Assembly: GCF_034424645.1 (NCBI RefSeq)
Contig: NZ_CP139969.1
Location: 1,116,001 to 1,180,000 of the forward strand
Direction: 5' to 3'
Length of the DNA stretch: 64,000 bases
Source: Bordetella avium
GTDB lineage: Bacteria > Pseudomonadota > Gammaproteobacteria > Burkholderiales > Burkholderiaceae_B
The notes under the pieces are model-generated. The model saw nothing but the letters and a program-made list of their open reading frames with translations, was not told the DNA's origin and did not search any database. Position numbers and translations under genes: made by a program. Shown one piece after another: positions 46,693 through 56,939 of this stretch. Every line of letters begins with the position of its first letter. Position 1 is the stretch's first letter.

Positions 46693-49600
46693 ATGTCGAG
46701 TAATACTGTCGCCCAGTTCGCTACCGAGCTGAAAATGCCTGCCAACGTGCTGCTGGAGCAGCTGCGTGCGGCTGGCGTTGACCTCAAATCGGTCGACGAT
46801 TCCGTCACCGACAGCGACAAGGCGAAATTGCTCGACTCGCTGCGGCGCGCGCACGGGGCGACCGACGGTAAAAAAATTACACTTACGCGTCGCCAGACTT
46901 CTGAAATCCGTCAAGCCGATGCCACAGGGCGTTCGCGGACCATTCAGGTTGAAGTGCGTAAAAAACGTGTTTTCGTCAAACGCGACCCGGCCGAACTGGC
47001 CGCGGAAGCCGCTGCCGAAGCCAAGGCTGCTGCCGAACAGGCCGCCGCCGAAGCTGTGGATATGCAGCCTGAGTCTGTCGAGGCTCAAGCTCCTGCTCCG
47101 CAGTCCGTTGAGGCCTTGGCGCAAGCGCCGGTCGAAGCGGTAAAGCCGGTTGAGGCCGAAGCGCCTAAGATCGAAACGCCGCCGGTGGAAACGCCAGCGG
47201 TGGAAGCGGTCGAAGCTGCTGCGCCCAAGATCGAGGCTAGCGAGGCGCCTGCCGAGCCTGTCCAGACCCAGACGGCGCAAGCCGTCGAAGAAACCCCGGC
47301 ACCGGCGGAAACGCCGGAGCCTGTTCCCGCGGTCAAGGCTGAAGCAGAGCCCCAGTCCGCCCAACCTGCGGCTTCCCGCGAGCAATCCACGGCACAGCCG
47401 GTCGAGCCCGAAGCCAAGAAAGAATCTGTTGCTGCGCCCAAGACTCAAGAAGCCGGGCCCGAATCCGTTGTGCACGCTCAAACTGACCTGAACTCTAAAA
47501 CTCCCGCCCCGGTGGCCAAATCCGAAACCGCTCCGTCCGCGCCCAAGGCCGCGCAGGGACGACCGCAAGTTGCCGAGGCGGCCCGTCTGCCTGTGGTCAA
47601 TGATCGCGCCCGTGAAGACGCTCGCCGCGCTGCAGAGGCCGAAGCGGCCGCTTTGCGCGAAATGCTGAATCGTCCGCGCAAGGTATTGCGCGCTCCCGAG
47701 CCGGAGCCCGCGGGCACGAATAATGCTGCTTTGTCCGGCACCTTGCACAAGCCTGCGGGCAAGAAAGACGCGGCTGCCGCGCCTGCCGCTGCTCCCAAGA
47801 AAGAGGGGGGTAATAAGCCCGCCGCCGCGGGAGCCGGTGGCAAGAAAGTCATCAAGACCGCAGAAGTCTCTTCCACTTGGAACGATGACGCCTCGCGCAA
47901 GAAGCCTGCCGACAAGGCAGCGGCGCCTGGCGGTAATTCCCGCGATGGTTGGCGCTCCGGCGGCAAGGGTGGTGGCAAAAATTCGCGCAACGGCCGCAAT
48001 CAGCATCAAGACCGTCGCAACGAGTCCGCTGCCCAGGAATTCATTGCCCGTGAAATTCACGTGCCTGAGACCATCTCTGTGGCCGATTTGGCGCACAAGA
48101 TGTCCGTCAAGGCTGCTGAGGTCATCAAGCAATTGATGAAATTGGGCCAGATGGTCACCATCAACCAGGTGCTGGACCAGGAAACCGCGATGATCGTCGT
48201 CGAGGAACTGGGCCACGTGGCGATCGCTGCCAAACTGGATGATCCGGAAGCCTTCCTGGACGAAACCCCGGGCGTGTCCGAAGCGGAAGCACTGCCGCGC
48301 GCGCCGGTTGTTACCGTCATGGGCCACGTTGACCACGGCAAGACCTCGCTGCTGGATTACATCCGGCGCGCCAAGGTTGCCGCTGGCGAGGCGGGCGGCA
48401 TTACGCAGCACATTGGCGCCTACCACGTCGAGACCGACCGTGGCAGCGTCACCTTCCTGGATACCCCGGGTCACGAGGCTTTCACGGCCATGCGTGCCCG
48501 CGGCGCCAAGGCGACAGACATCGTGATTCTGGTCGTGGCTGCCGACGACGGCGTCATGCCCCAGACCCGCGAAGCCATTCACCACGCCAAGGCGGCGGGT
48601 GTGCCGCTGGTGGTGGCCGTCAATAAGATCGATAAGCCGGAAGCCAATCCGGATCGCGTCAAGCAGGAGCTCGTGGCCGAGCAGGTCGTGCCTGAAGAAT
48701 ACGGCGGCGACGTGCCTTTCGTGCCCGTTTCGGCCAAGACCGGCGCCGGTATCGACGATCTTCTCGAAAACGTCCTGCTGCAAGCCGAAATTCTGGAGCT
48801 GACCGCTCCGGTGGAAGCTGCTGCCAAGGGCATCGTCATCGAAGCCCGTCTGGACAAAGGCCGCGGTCCGGTCGCTACCATTCTGGTTCAGAGCGGCACG
48901 CTCAAGCGCGGCGACGTCGTGCTGGCAGGCGCCAGCTTCGGCCGCGTGCGCGCCATGCTGGACGAAAATGGCAAGCAGGTTCAATCTGCGGGTCCCTCCA
49001 TCCCGGTTGAAATCCAGGGTCTGACCGAAGTTCCCGCCGCCGGCGACGAACTGATCTCCCTGAGCGACGAACGCAGGGCGCGTGAAATCGCACTGTTCCG
49101 TCAAGGCAAGTTCCGCGACGTCAAGCTGGCTCGCCAGCAAGCCGCCAAGCTGGAATCCATGTTTGACAATATGGGCGAAGGCACGCAAACGCTGCCGCTT
49201 ATCGTCAAGACCGACGTGCAAGGTTCGCAGGAAGCCCTGGTCGCCGCGCTTACCAAGCTCTCGACCGACGAGGTGCGTGTGCAGGTTGTGCATGCGGCCG
49301 TGGGCGGTATCTCGGAAAGCGACGTCAACCTGGCTATCGCCTCCAATGCCGTGGTCATCGGCTTTAATGTCCGTGCCGACCAGAGCGCCAAGAAGCTCGC
49401 CGATAACAATGGCATCGATCTGCGCTACTACAACATCATCTACGACGCCGTCGATGAGGTGAAGGCGGCCATGTCGGGCATGTTGGCGCCCGAGAAGCGG
49501 GAAGAAATCATCGGCCTGGTCGAAGTGCGTGAGGTCTACACCATTTCCCGTATCGGTACGGTGGCGGGTTGTATGGTGCTCGACGGCCTGGTCCGTCGCG

Positions 49601-49797
49601 ACTCGCAGGTTCGTCTGCTGCGCAACAACGTGGTCACCTGGACCGGCCAGCTCGATTCTCTGCGCCGCTTCAAGGACGACGTCAAGGAAGTCAAGTCCGG
49701 CTTCGACTGCGGTCTGACGCTGCGCGGTAATAACGATCTCCAGATGGGTGACCAGCTCGAGGTCTTTGAAATCAAGGAAATTGCGCGTACTCTGTAA
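46693..49797 (+). CDS. infB: Translation initiation factor IF-2
   Basis: GTPase of 1034 residues that places initiator tRNA on the ribosome. The first 50 residues form the IF2 N-terminal domain; residues 100-440 are a long Pro/Glu/Ala-rich linker with near-repeats (APKIE twice, VEA units). The G domain starts near residue 540 with GHVDHGKTS, then DTPGHEAF and NKID; domains II and C follow ([17 protein letters not shown]). The initiator tRNA it binds is encoded nearby at 41347-41423. Confidence 0.97.
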   Translation: MSSNTVAQFATELKMPANVLLEQLRAAGVDLKSVDDSVTDSDKAKLLDSLRRAHGATDGKKITLTRRQTSEIRQADATGRSRTIQVEVRKKRVFVKRDPAELAAEAAAEAKAAAEQAAAEAVDMQPESVEAQAPAPQSVEALAQAPVEAVKPVEAEAPKIETPPVETPAVEAVEAAAPKIEASEAPAEPVQTQTAQAVEETPAPAETPEPVPAVKAEAEPQSAQPAASREQSTAQPVEPEAKKESVAAPKTQEAGPESVVHAQTDLNSKTPAPVAKSETAPSAPKAAQGRPQVAEAARLPVVNDRAREDARRAAEAEAAALREMLNRPRKVLRAPEPEPAGTNNAALSGTLHKPAGKKDAAAAPAAAPKKEGGNKPAAAGAGGKKVIKTAEVSSTWNDDASRKKPADKAAAPGGNSRDGWRSGGKGGGKNSRNGRNQHQDRRNESAAQEFIAREIHVPETISVADLAHKMSVKAAEVIKQLMKLGQMVTINQVLDQETAMIVVEELGHVAIAAKLDDPEAFLDETPGVSEAEALPRAPVVTVMGHVDHGKTSLLDYIRRAKVAAGEAGGITQHIGAYHVETDRGSVTFLDTPGHEAFTAMRARGAKATDIVILVVAADDGVMPQTREAIHHAKAAGVPLVVAVNKIDKPEANPDRVKQELVAEQVVPEEYGGDVPFVPVSAKTGAGIDDLLENVLLQAEILELTAPVEAAAKGIVIEARLDKGRGPVATILVQSGTLKRGDVVLAGASFGRVRAMLDENGKQVQSAGPSIPVEIQGLTEVPAAGDELISLSDERRAREIALFRQGKFRDVKLARQQAAKLESMFDNMGEGTQTLPLIVKTDVQGSQEALVAALTKLSTDEVRVQVVHAAVGGISESDVNLAIASNAVVIGFNVRADQSAKKLADNNGIDLRYYNIIYDAVDEVKAAMSGMLAPEKREEIIGLVEVREVYTISRIGTVAGCMVLDGLVRRDSQVRLLRNNVVTWTGQLDSLRRFKDDVKEVKSGFDCGLTLRGNNDLQMGDQLEVFEIKEIARTL

Positions 49798-49822
49798 TAC
49801 AGATGCTCGCACAGGTTGTTAC

Positions 49823-50221
49823 ATGAGCCGTCACAAGTCCAAATCCATCCCCGGCCGCAATTTGCGGCTGGCCGAACAGATCCAGAAGGATCTGGCCGGG
49901 ATCATTCAGCGCGAGATCGACATGACTCGCGCTGGCCTGATCACGCTATCGGGGGTGGAATTGTCGGCCGACTACGCGCATGCCAAGGTGTATTTCACGG
50001 TGTTGGGCGCTGAGCCTGACACCGCTGCCGCCTTGCTGAACGAAAAGGCTGGCTGGCTGCACTCGCAGCTTTATAAACTCCTGCATATTCATACGGTTCC
50101 CACGCTGCGTTTCGTGCACGATCCGCAACTGGAGCGCGGCATCGAAATGTCGATGCTGATCGATCGCGCCAATCGCGGTCCGCATTCCGGCGTGCCTGAC
50201 GAGCCTGAAGACCAGTCCTGA
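49823..50221 (+). CDS. rbfA: Ribosome-binding factor A
   Basis: Cold-shock-linked 30S maturation factor of 132 residues with a KH-like fold. [20 protein letters not shown] and [13 protein letters not shown] are family signatures. ATG 49823 is chosen over the in-frame extension that overlaps infB. It sits 25 bases after infB, the usual gene order. Confidence 0.95.
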   Translation: MSRHKSKSIPGRNLRLAEQIQKDLAGIIQREIDMTRAGLITLSGVELSADYAHAKVYFTVLGAEPDTAAALLNEKAGWLHSQLYKLLHIHTVPTLRFVHDPQLERGIEMSMLIDRANRGPHSGVPDEPEDQS

Positions 50222-50263
50222 TCGGGCTGTCGTCGCTTTTTTTCTCTGTTTCGGATTCCGACG

Positions 50264-50998
50264 ATGGCTAAACGACGCGGGCAGCCGCTCGACGGTGTGC
50301 TGTTGCTCGATAAACCTGTGGGTTTGTCGAGTAATCATGCGCTCCAGCGCGCCAAGCGCACCCTGGACGCTGCAAAAGCGGGCCATACCGGTACGCTGGA
50401 CCCGTTCGCTACGGGTCTGCTTTTGTGCTGTATGGGCCGGGCGACCAAAATTTCCGGTGCGATGCTCAACGCCGACAAAACCTATCGGGCGACGCTGCAA
50501 TTTGGCGAAGAAACCGATAGCGGTGATCTCACCGGCAATATCGTGGCGCGCGCGCCCGAAGATTTTCCTGGCGTGGAAGAAGCGAATCTGCGCGAAGTGC
50601 TGTCACGTTTCCAAGGCAGCATCGAGCAGATTCCGCCCATGTATTCCGCGCTCAAGCGTGATGGCAAACCGCTTTACGAGTATGCCCGCGCCGGTATCGA
50701 GTTGGAACGCCCGCCCCGGCGGGTCATGATTTATCGCATCGAACTGCTGTCGTTTACAGGGCACCAGGCGGAGATCGATGTGGCGTGCAGTAAAGGGACC
50801 TACATCCGTACGCTGGCCCAGGATATCGGGCGCGCGCTGGGATGCTATGCCCACCTGTTTGCCTTGCGGCGCACTCAGGTCGGCCCGTTTTCCCTGGACC
50901 GCGCGGTAACCCTGGATGCCCTGCAAGCGATGACCGATCCCAAGGCGGCCTTGCTTGCGCTCAATGAATTGCCGGCAGGTTTGCTACCTGCCACCTGA
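50264..50998 (+). CDS. truB: tRNA pseudouridine-55 synthase TruB
   Basis: Enzyme of 244 residues that forms pseudouridine 55 in the tRNA T loop. The catalytic Asp46 is in [27 protein letters not shown] and [15 protein letters not shown] are family motifs. The length fits forms with a short C-terminal domain. It follows rbfA by 42 bases. Confidence 0.96.
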   Translation: MAKRRGQPLDGVLLLDKPVGLSSNHALQRAKRTLDAAKAGHTGTLDPFATGLLLCCMGRATKISGAMLNADKTYRATLQFGEETDSGDLTGNIVARAPEDFPGVEEANLREVLSRFQGSIEQIPPMYSALKRDGKPLYEYARAGIELERPPRRVMIYRIELLSFTGHQAEIDVACSKGTYIRTLAQDIGRALGCYAHLFALRRTQVGPFSLDRAVTLDALQAMTDPKAALLALNELPAGLLPAT

Positions 50999-51014
50999 AC
51001 TTAAAGGATCTGCT

Positions 51015-52835
51015 ATGACCCGCGCATTGCGCAACGTCGCCATCATCGCCCACGTGGACCACGGCAAGACGACCCTGGTCGACCAATTGCTGCGCCAATC
51101 CGGCACTTTCCGCGAACACCAGGCGGTTGCCGAACGGGTCATGGACTCGAACGATCTGGAAAAAGAACGCGGCATCACGATTCTGGCCAAGAACTGCGCC
51201 GTCGAATACGAAGGCACCCACATCAACATCGTCGATACCCCGGGACACGCTGACTTCGGTGGCGAAGTCGAGCGCGTGTTGTCGATGGTCGACGGCGTGC
51301 TGCTGCTGGTCGATGCCGTGGAAGGCCCGATGCCGCAGACCATTTTCGTGACCCGCAAGGCGCTGGCCTTGGGCCTCAAGCCCATTGTCGTGGTCAACAA
51401 GATCGACCGTCCGGGCGCTCGTCCCGATCACGTCATCAACGCGACCTTCGAATTGTTCGACAAGCTGGGCGCTACCGAAGAACAGCTCGATTTCCCGGTG
51501 ATCTACGCATCGGGTCTGTCGGGTTATGCCGGTTTGACCCAGGACGTGCGCGAGGGCGATATGCGCCCCTTGTTCGAGGCCATTCTGAAGCACGTGCCGC
51601 AGCGTGATGATGATCCCAACGCGCCGCTGCAAATGCAGATCATCTCGCTGGATTACAACAGCTACGTCGGCAAGATCGGTGTGGGCCGCGTCAATCGTGG
51701 CCGCATGCGTCCCGGCATGGATGTCGCCTTCCGCTTTGGTCCTGAAGGCCAGGTGCAACGCGGCCGCATCAACCAGGTGTTGAAGTTCAGCGGTCTGGAG
51801 CGCGTGCTGGTTGACGAAGCCGAAGCCGGCGATATCGTTCTGATCAACGGCATCGAAGACCTGAACATCGGCACCACCGTCACCGAGGTTGCCACCCCGG
51901 AAGCCCTGCCGGTGTTGCGTATTGACGAACCCACTCTGACCATGAACTTCATGGTCAATACTTCGCCTCTGGCCGGTCGTGAAGGCAAGTTCGTGACGAG
52001 CCGCCAGCTGCGCGATCGTCTGGATCGTGAACTGAAGTCCAACGTGGCGCTGCGTGTGCGCGACACGGGTGATGACACGGTGTTTGAAGTGTCGGGCCGT
52101 GGCGAACTGCATCTGACGATTCTGCTGGAAACGATGCGCCGCGAAGGCTATGAGCTGGCCGTGTCGCGTCCGCGCGTGGTGTTCAAGGAAGTCGATGGCG
52201 TGAAGTGCGAGCCCTTCGAGGCCTTGACGGTTGACGTCGAAGACCCGCATCAGGGTGGCGTGATGGAAGAGCTGGGCCGCCGCAAGGGCGATCTGCAAGA
52301 TATGCAGCCGGACGGCCGTGGCCGTACCCGCTTGGAATACATTATTCCGGCCCGTGGCCTGATTGGTTTCCAGAACGAATTCTTGACGCTCACCCGTGGC
52401 ACGGGCCTGATGAGCCACACTTTCCACGAGTATGCCCCCGTGCGCGAAGGCTCGATCGGCGAGCGTCGCAATGGCGTGCTGATCAGCCAGGATAACGGCG
52501 ACGCCGTGGCCTACGCGCTCTGGAAGCTGCAAGATCGCGGCCGTATGTTCGTGAGCCCCGGCGAGCCGCTGTATGAAGGCATGATCATTGGCATCCATAG
52601 CCGTGACAATGATCTGGTGGTTAACCCGATCAAGGGCAAGCAACTGACCAACGTGCGCGCCTCCGGCACCGACGAAGCCGTGCGCCTGGTTCCGCCCATC
52701 CAGCTCACCCTGGAGTACGCGGTGGAATTCATCGACGATGATGAACTGGTTGAGATCACGCCCAAGTCCATTCGTCTGCGTAAGCGTTATCTGCAAGAGC
52801 ACGAGCGCCGCCGCGCCGCCCGTGATGGCGCATAA
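51015..52835 (+). CDS. typA: Ribosome-associated GTPase TypA/BipA
   Basis: Translational GTPase of 606 residues that helps 50S assembly and stress adaptation. G1 is [10 protein letters not shown] (residue 12 on), G2 region [11 protein letters not shown]3 [11 protein letters not shown]4 NKIDRPGA. The C-terminal half includes the BipA-specific [23 protein letters not shown] 51015 follows AAAGGAT at the right distance. It is the last gene of the rimP operon; a strong terminator follows. Confidence 0.97.
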   Translation: MTRALRNVAIIAHVDHGKTTLVDQLLRQSGTFREHQAVAERVMDSNDLEKERGITILAKNCAVEYEGTHINIVDTPGHADFGGEVERVLSMVDGVLLLVDAVEGPMPQTIFVTRKALALGLKPIVVVNKIDRPGARPDHVINATFELFDKLGATEEQLDFPVIYASGLSGYAGLTQDVREGDMRPLFEAILKHVPQRDDDPNAPLQMQIISLDYNSYVGKIGVGRVNRGRMRPGMDVAFRFGPEGQVQRGRINQVLKFSGLERVLVDEAEAGDIVLINGIEDLNIGTTVTEVATPEALPVLRIDEPTLTMNFMVNTSPLAGREGKFVTSRQLRDRLDRELKSNVALRVRDTGDDTVFEVSGRGELHLTILLETMRREGYELAVSRPRVVFKEVDGVKCEPFEALTVDVEDPHQGGVMEELGRRKGDLQDMQPDGRGRTRLEYIIPARGLIGFQNEFLTLTRGTGLMSHTFHEYAPVREGSIGERRNGVLISQDNGDAVAYALWKLQDRGRMFVSPGEPLYEGMIIGIHSRDNDLVVNPIKGKQLTNVRASGTDEAVRLVPPIQLTLEYAVEFIDDDELVEITPKSIRLRKRYLQEHERRRAARDGA

Positions 52836-52858
52836 GTTGTCGTCAGGCAGCAGGTCGC

Positions 52859-52886
52859 AAAACGCCCCGTTTCGGGGCGTTTTGCT
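52859..52886 (+). terminator. Terminator of the rimP-typA operon (bidirectional form)
   Basis: AAAACGCCCCG (52859-52869), loop TTT, CGGGGCGTTTT (52873-52883), 24 bases after the typA stop. The A and T runs on both sides also serve the convergent gene at 52901. Confidence 0.92.
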
Positions 52887-52900
52887 TTTCGGAGAGCGGC

Positions 52901-53338
52901 TCAGGGGCTGATGCGGGTGATGCGGAAGGTGTCTAGGCCCTGTAGCGGCGCGTAGCGGATGCGGTGATTGAGGTAGACGCGAAAGGGTTTGTTGCTGATC
53001 AGGTGCTGCGCGAGCGGCATGAGCTCTTGTGGCTTGCCGCAGCCTGCAACGACCAGCGTGCCGTCACGACCGAATACGGCGCAGATGAGAGCGTCGCGGC
53101 GTTCTAGCAGCGATACCCGGACATTGGAGTACCAGCCTATGCCTTGGGCATCGACTTTGCGTGTGTCTATCGTCGTGATGCTAGAGCTGCCGTTGCCGTG
53201 TTTGAAGTGGAAGAAGTCGCTGTCCGGAAACCCGGTAACCCAGTCTGGCGGCCAGCCGTCGCGGGCGTCCTCGAAGGAGGGGAAGGCGCTGGCCGAACCG
53301 GCGGTCAGCGCGAGAAAAATGAGTGGCAACCATCGCAT
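52901..53338 (-). CDS. Secreted protein of unknown function
   Basis: Hypothetical protein of 145 residues. MRWLPLIFLALTAGSASA is a signal peptide, cut before FPSF. The mature part begins PSFEDARDGWPPDWVTGFP and carries two cysteines (LICAVFGRD and VVAGCGKPQ) that could pair. I do not recognise a family. The ATG at 53338 is preferred, as the in-frame upstream part would mask the signal peptide. Confidence 0.78.
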   Translation of the reverse strand: MRWLPLIFLALTAGSASAFPSFEDARDGWPPDWVTGFPDSDFFHFKHGNGSSSITTIDTRKVDAQGIGWYSNVRVSLLERRDALICAVFGRDGTLVVAGCGKPQELMPLAQHLISNKPFRVYLNHRIRYAPLQGLDTFRITRISP

Positions 53339-53426
53339 TGGCGCTTTTCCTCCAGCAGAAAATTTCTGACCATACTCAGAGGTGGACGCCACGGCGCGTC
53401 AGGCGCCATTTCTCAGACGAAGTGCT

Positions 53427-54110
53427 TTAGGCTGGCAAGGAGGGCGCGTATTCCTCTTGATGCGTATGCTTATTGCGGTGGAAATCAACGATATGGCGGA
53501 CGACTTTTTCCGGGTCGTCTTCGACGATGAAAAGATCCAGATCGCGCGGGCCAATCATGCCTTGGTCCCGCAGCTGTTCGCCCAGCCAGTCGATCAGGCC
53601 GTGCCAATATTCGCTGCCCACTAGCACGACTGGCGCGGGCGGCACTTTGCCCGTCTGGATGAGCGTCAAGGCCTCGAACAGCTCGTCCAGGGTGCCGAAG
53701 CCGCCCGGCAGCGACACATAAGCCATGCTGTGCATGAAAAAAGCCACTTTGCGCGACGAGAAGTATTCGAAGGACAGGCTGATGGTCTGGAAACCGTTGT
53801 CGTGTTTCTCGTGGGGTAAGCTGATATTCAAGCCGACGCTGGTGCCGCCAGCCTCGAATGCGCCTTTGTTGGCGGCCTCCATGATGCCGGGGCCGCCGCC
53901 TGCGATGACGGCGAAACCTTCACGCGCCAGAGCCGCCGCAATCGCCACACTGGTCGCATAATAGGGGGAGTCGCGGCGAATGCGGGCGCTGCCGAACACG
54001 CTCACGGCAGGGCCGATGTCTGCCAGTCTTTCTGCCGCAGTCCTTATCTCTGACATAATCACCGGAATTTGTTTGCCGGCGGGTGTGTCCATCTCTGCCT
54101 TAGTCATCAT
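53427..54110 (-). CDS. LOG-family (TIGR00730) nucleotide phosphoribohydrolase-like protein
   Basis: Rossmann-fold protein of 227 residues of the LOG family, whose members split nucleoside monophosphates or cytokinin riboside monophosphates. The family motifs are intact: VIAGGGPGIMEAANKGAF and SLPGGFGTLDELFE. The true substrate in bacteria is not settled. The ATG at 54110 overlaps the polA start on the other strand by two bases; ATG at 54107, 54092 or 54056 are alternatives. Confidence 0.87.
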   Translation of the reverse strand: MMTKAEMDTPAGKQIPVIMSEIRTAAERLADIGPAVSVFGSARIRRDSPYYATSVAIAAALAREGFAVIAGGGPGIMEAANKGAFEAGGTSVGLNISLPHEKHDNGFQTISLSFEYFSSRKVAFFMHSMAYVSLPGGFGTLDELFEALTLIQTGKVPPAPVVLVGSEYWHGLIDWLGEQLRDQGMIGPRDLDLFIVEDDPEKVVRHIVDFHRNKHTHQEEYAPSLPA

Positions 54111-56823
54111 GAAAAAAACCTTGTTGCTGGTAGACGGTTCGAGCTACTTGTACCGCGCTTTCCATGCCATGCCGGATTTGCGCAACGCCCAGGGAGAACC
54201 GACCGGGGCGCTTTATGGTGTGATCAACATGCTGCGCAAGTTGGTCCTGGACCACAAAGCAGAGTATGCCGCATGTGTATTCGATGCGCGTGGCGGCACG
54301 TTCCGCGACGACATCTACCCGGAATATAAAGCGCATCGGCCCTCGATGCCCGAGGATCTGGCTGCCCAGGTCGAGCCCATCCATGCCGCGATCCGCGCTT
54401 TGGGCTGGCCGGTGCTGGCCGTGGAGGGTGTCGAAGCCGATGATGTGATCGCCACGTTGGCGCGCCGCGCCACGGAAGCGGGCTTGCATACCATCGTCTC
54501 CACGGGCGACAAAGATCTCGCTCAATTGGTCAACCCGCAGGTCACGCTGGTCAACACCATGACCGGTGAAGTGCTGGACGAGACGGGGGTGGTCAATAAG
54601 TTTGGCGTGCCCGCCGATCGTATCGTCGATTACCTCATGTTGGTGGGGGATACGGTTGACAACGTGCCCGGCGTGACCAAAGTCGGTCCCAAGACGGCCG
54701 TCAAGTGGCTGAGCGAGTTCGGGTCCATCGAGCATCTGATCCAGAACGCTGACGGCATCAAAGGCGTGGCGGGTAACAATCTGCGTGAAGCGATTCCGAA
54801 TTTTCCAATGACCCGGCAGTTGCTGACCGTCAAGGACGATTGCGATCTCAGCGCATTCCTGACCTCGCTTGAAGATTTGAAACCGACCGAGCTTGACCGC
54901 GACACGCTCAACCGCCTCTATGACCGCTATGGTTTTCGTACCTGGCTGCGCGAATTGTCGGGCGACGCCGAACGCGTGCCCGCAGGCGATGCGCGCGTGG
55001 CGGAGGTGGCGCACGCGGCGCCGGTCGAACAGCAATATCAGATCATCACGGAATGGCCTGCTTTCGATGCCTGGATGGCGCGTGCAGAGGCCACGCCTTT
55101 GGTAGCGCTGGATACCGAAACGACCTCGCTCGACGAAATGCAAGCTCGTTTGGTTGGGCTGTCGATGGCCGTGGAGCCCGGTGTGGCTTGCTACATTCCG
55201 CTGGCGCATCGCGGCCCGGAGGCCGGCACGCAACTACCCAAGCAGGAGGTGTTGGAGCGCTTGCGCGGCTGGCTTGAAGACGCCACGCGAAGCAAGCTGC
55301 TGCATCACGCTAAATACGATACCCATGTGTTTGCCAACGAGGGCATTGCGCTGCGTGGCGTCACGGAAGACACCATGTTGCAGGCTTATGTGCTGGAGTC
55401 GCATCGCGGTGTGGGGCTGAATGATTTAGCGCAGCGTTACCTCGGCCGCAGTGGGGTCAATTATGAAGACCTGTGCGGCAAGGGGGCCAAGCAGATCGGT
55501 TTCGATGAGGTGGCGGTCGACAGGGCGGGTTTTTACGCCGCCGAAGACGCAGACTTCACTTTGCAGCTGCATCGAGCTTTGCGCCCTGGTGTGACCGGCG
55601 AGCTTGAGCGTATCTACAAACTGGAGCTGGAAGTCTCGCGTGTGCTGGTCGCGATCGAACGCAACGGTGTCAAGGTGGATGCTGAGGAGCTGGGCCGCCA
55701 GAGCCATGAGCTGGGCCGTGAGATGCTGGCCCTGGAGCAGCGCGCCTATGAGCTGGCGGGCCAACCGTTCAACCTCAATTCGCCCAAGCAGCTAGGCGAG
55801 ATTCTCTTCGGGCGCATGGGTTTGCCGGTGGTGCGCAAGACCGCAGGCGGCGCGCCCTCGACCGACGAAGAGGTGCTCTCCAAGCTGGCCCAGGATTACC
55901 CGCTGCCGCAGGTGCTGCTTGAGTATCGTGGTCTGTCAAAGCTGAAGTCCACCTATACCGATAAGCTGCCGCGCATGATCAATCCGGCAACGGGAAGGGT
56001 GCACACGCATTATTCGCAAGCCGCCGTGATCACGGGCCGGCTGGCATCATCTGACCCCAATTTGCAGAATATCCCGGTGCGTACGCTCGCCGGACGCCGG
56101 GTGCGCGAAGCCTTTGTGGCCGACGGCGACGGGCTGTTGGTGTCGGCAGATTATTCCCAGATTGAATTGCGCATCATGGCGCACGTCTCCGATGACGCGA
56201 ATCTGCAGCGTGCTTTCGCAGCTGGCGAGGACATTCACCGCGCCACGGCTGCGGAAGTGTTTGGTGTGCCGCTGCCTGAGGTGACAAGCGAGCAGCGCCG
56301 GGCAGCCAAGGCGATCAACTTTGGTTTGATCTATGGGATGGGGGTGTTCGGGCTGGCGTCCAACCTGGGCATCACGCGTGATGCCGCGCAAGCTTATATC
56401 GACCGTTATTTCGCGCGTTATCCGGGCGTGGCGCGCTATATGGACGACACGCGCCGTCTGGCCCGCGAACAAGGCTATGTTGAAACGGTGTTCGGCCGTA
56501 GGCTGCAATTGCCCGATATTCGCGCGGCCTCGGGCCCGAGGCGACAAGGGGCCGAACGCGCCGCCATCAATGCCCCCATGCAAGGGACTGCCGCCGATCT
56601 CATCAAGATGGCCATGGTGGCGGTACAGGACTGGCTGGTATCGCAGCGCCTGTCTGCCCGTCTCATCATGCAGGTGCACGATGAACTGGTGCTGGAGGTT
56701 CCGGCGGTGGAGCTGGACTTGGTGCGTGAAACGGTGCCGCGTCTCATGAGCGAGGTGGCTGCGCTGCGCGTGCCGCTGATCGCTGAGGTGGGCGTGGGCC
56801 ACAACTGGGAACAGGCGCACTAG
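54109..56823 (+). CDS. polA: DNA polymerase I
   Basis: Repair and Okazaki-fragment polymerase of 904 residues. Residues 1-290: 5' nuclease (LLVDGSSYLYRAFHAM, VEGVEADDVIATLA, STGDKDLAQLV). About 320-500: proofreading exonuclease with its acidic residues kept (ALDTETTSLDEM near 335, KYDTHVFANEG, YAAEDADFTLQL). About 520-904: polymerase with SADYSQIELRIMAH near 680 and MQVHDELVLEVP near 875. ATG 54109 matches the family start. The promoter must lie within the LOG gene, since the two starts overlap. Confidence 0.97.
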   Translation: MKKTLLLVDGSSYLYRAFHAMPDLRNAQGEPTGALYGVINMLRKLVLDHKAEYAACVFDARGGTFRDDIYPEYKAHRPSMPEDLAAQVEPIHAAIRALGWPVLAVEGVEADDVIATLARRATEAGLHTIVSTGDKDLAQLVNPQVTLVNTMTGEVLDETGVVNKFGVPADRIVDYLMLVGDTVDNVPGVTKVGPKTAVKWLSEFGSIEHLIQNADGIKGVAGNNLREAIPNFPMTRQLLTVKDDCDLSAFLTSLEDLKPTELDRDTLNRLYDRYGFRTWLRELSGDAERVPAGDARVAEVAHAAPVEQQYQIITEWPAFDAWMARAEATPLVALDTETTSLDEMQARLVGLSMAVEPGVACYIPLAHRGPEAGTQLPKQEVLERLRGWLEDATRSKLLHHAKYDTHVFANEGIALRGVTEDTMLQAYVLESHRGVGLNDLAQRYLGRSGVNYEDLCGKGAKQIGFDEVAVDRAGFYAAEDADFTLQLHRALRPGVTGELERIYKLELEVSRVLVAIERNGVKVDAEELGRQSHELGREMLALEQRAYELAGQPFNLNSPKQLGEILFGRMGLPVVRKTAGGAPSTDEEVLSKLAQDYPLPQVLLEYRGLSKLKSTYTDKLPRMINPATGRVHTHYSQAAVITGRLASSDPNLQNIPVRTLAGRRVREAFVADGDGLLVSADYSQIELRIMAHVSDDANLQRAFAAGEDIHRATAAEVFGVPLPEVTSEQRRAAKAINFGLIYGMGVFGLASNLGITRDAAQAYIDRYFARYPGVARYMDDTRRLAREQGYVETVFGRRLQLPDIRAASGPRRQGAERAAINAPMQGTAADLIKMAMVAVQDWLVSQRLSARLIMQVHDELVLEVPAVELDLVRETVPRLMSEVAALRVPLIAEVGVGHNWEQAH

Positions 56824-56889
56824 CGAGCCGTGCGCACCATCAGCGCACACCGGAACGGGTGCTTAGCAATAGGCATACGTCCGGTTTAA

Positions 56890-56922
56890 AACGTTATTGA
56901 AACAATATAATATAGCGTTTTC
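56890..56922 (+). promoter_or_regulatory. Promoter with Zur-like palindrome before the ZIP gene
   Basis: TATAAT (56906-56911) is a perfect -10, 29 bases before the ATG. It lies inside an AT-rich inverted repeat: AACGTTAT (56890-56897) against ATAGCGTT (56912-56919), and GAAAC (56899-56903) against GTTTTC (56917-56922). The form resembles Zur boxes, and the gene downstream is a zinc-type transporter. Confidence 0.45.
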
Positions 56923-56939
56923 CCTCGCACCCCTTTCCC

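Noticed and set aside
46690..49812. Antisense open frame of about 1040 codons opposite infB
   Set aside because: It mirrors infB codon by codon, has no recognisable domain and is His/Gly/Arg-rich. Long antisense frames are expected opposite high-GC genes with strong codon bias.
50961..52802. Antisense frame of about 613 codons opposite typA
   Set aside because: Same effect as opposite infB; typA is certain from its GTPase motifs, and the antisense product has no known features.
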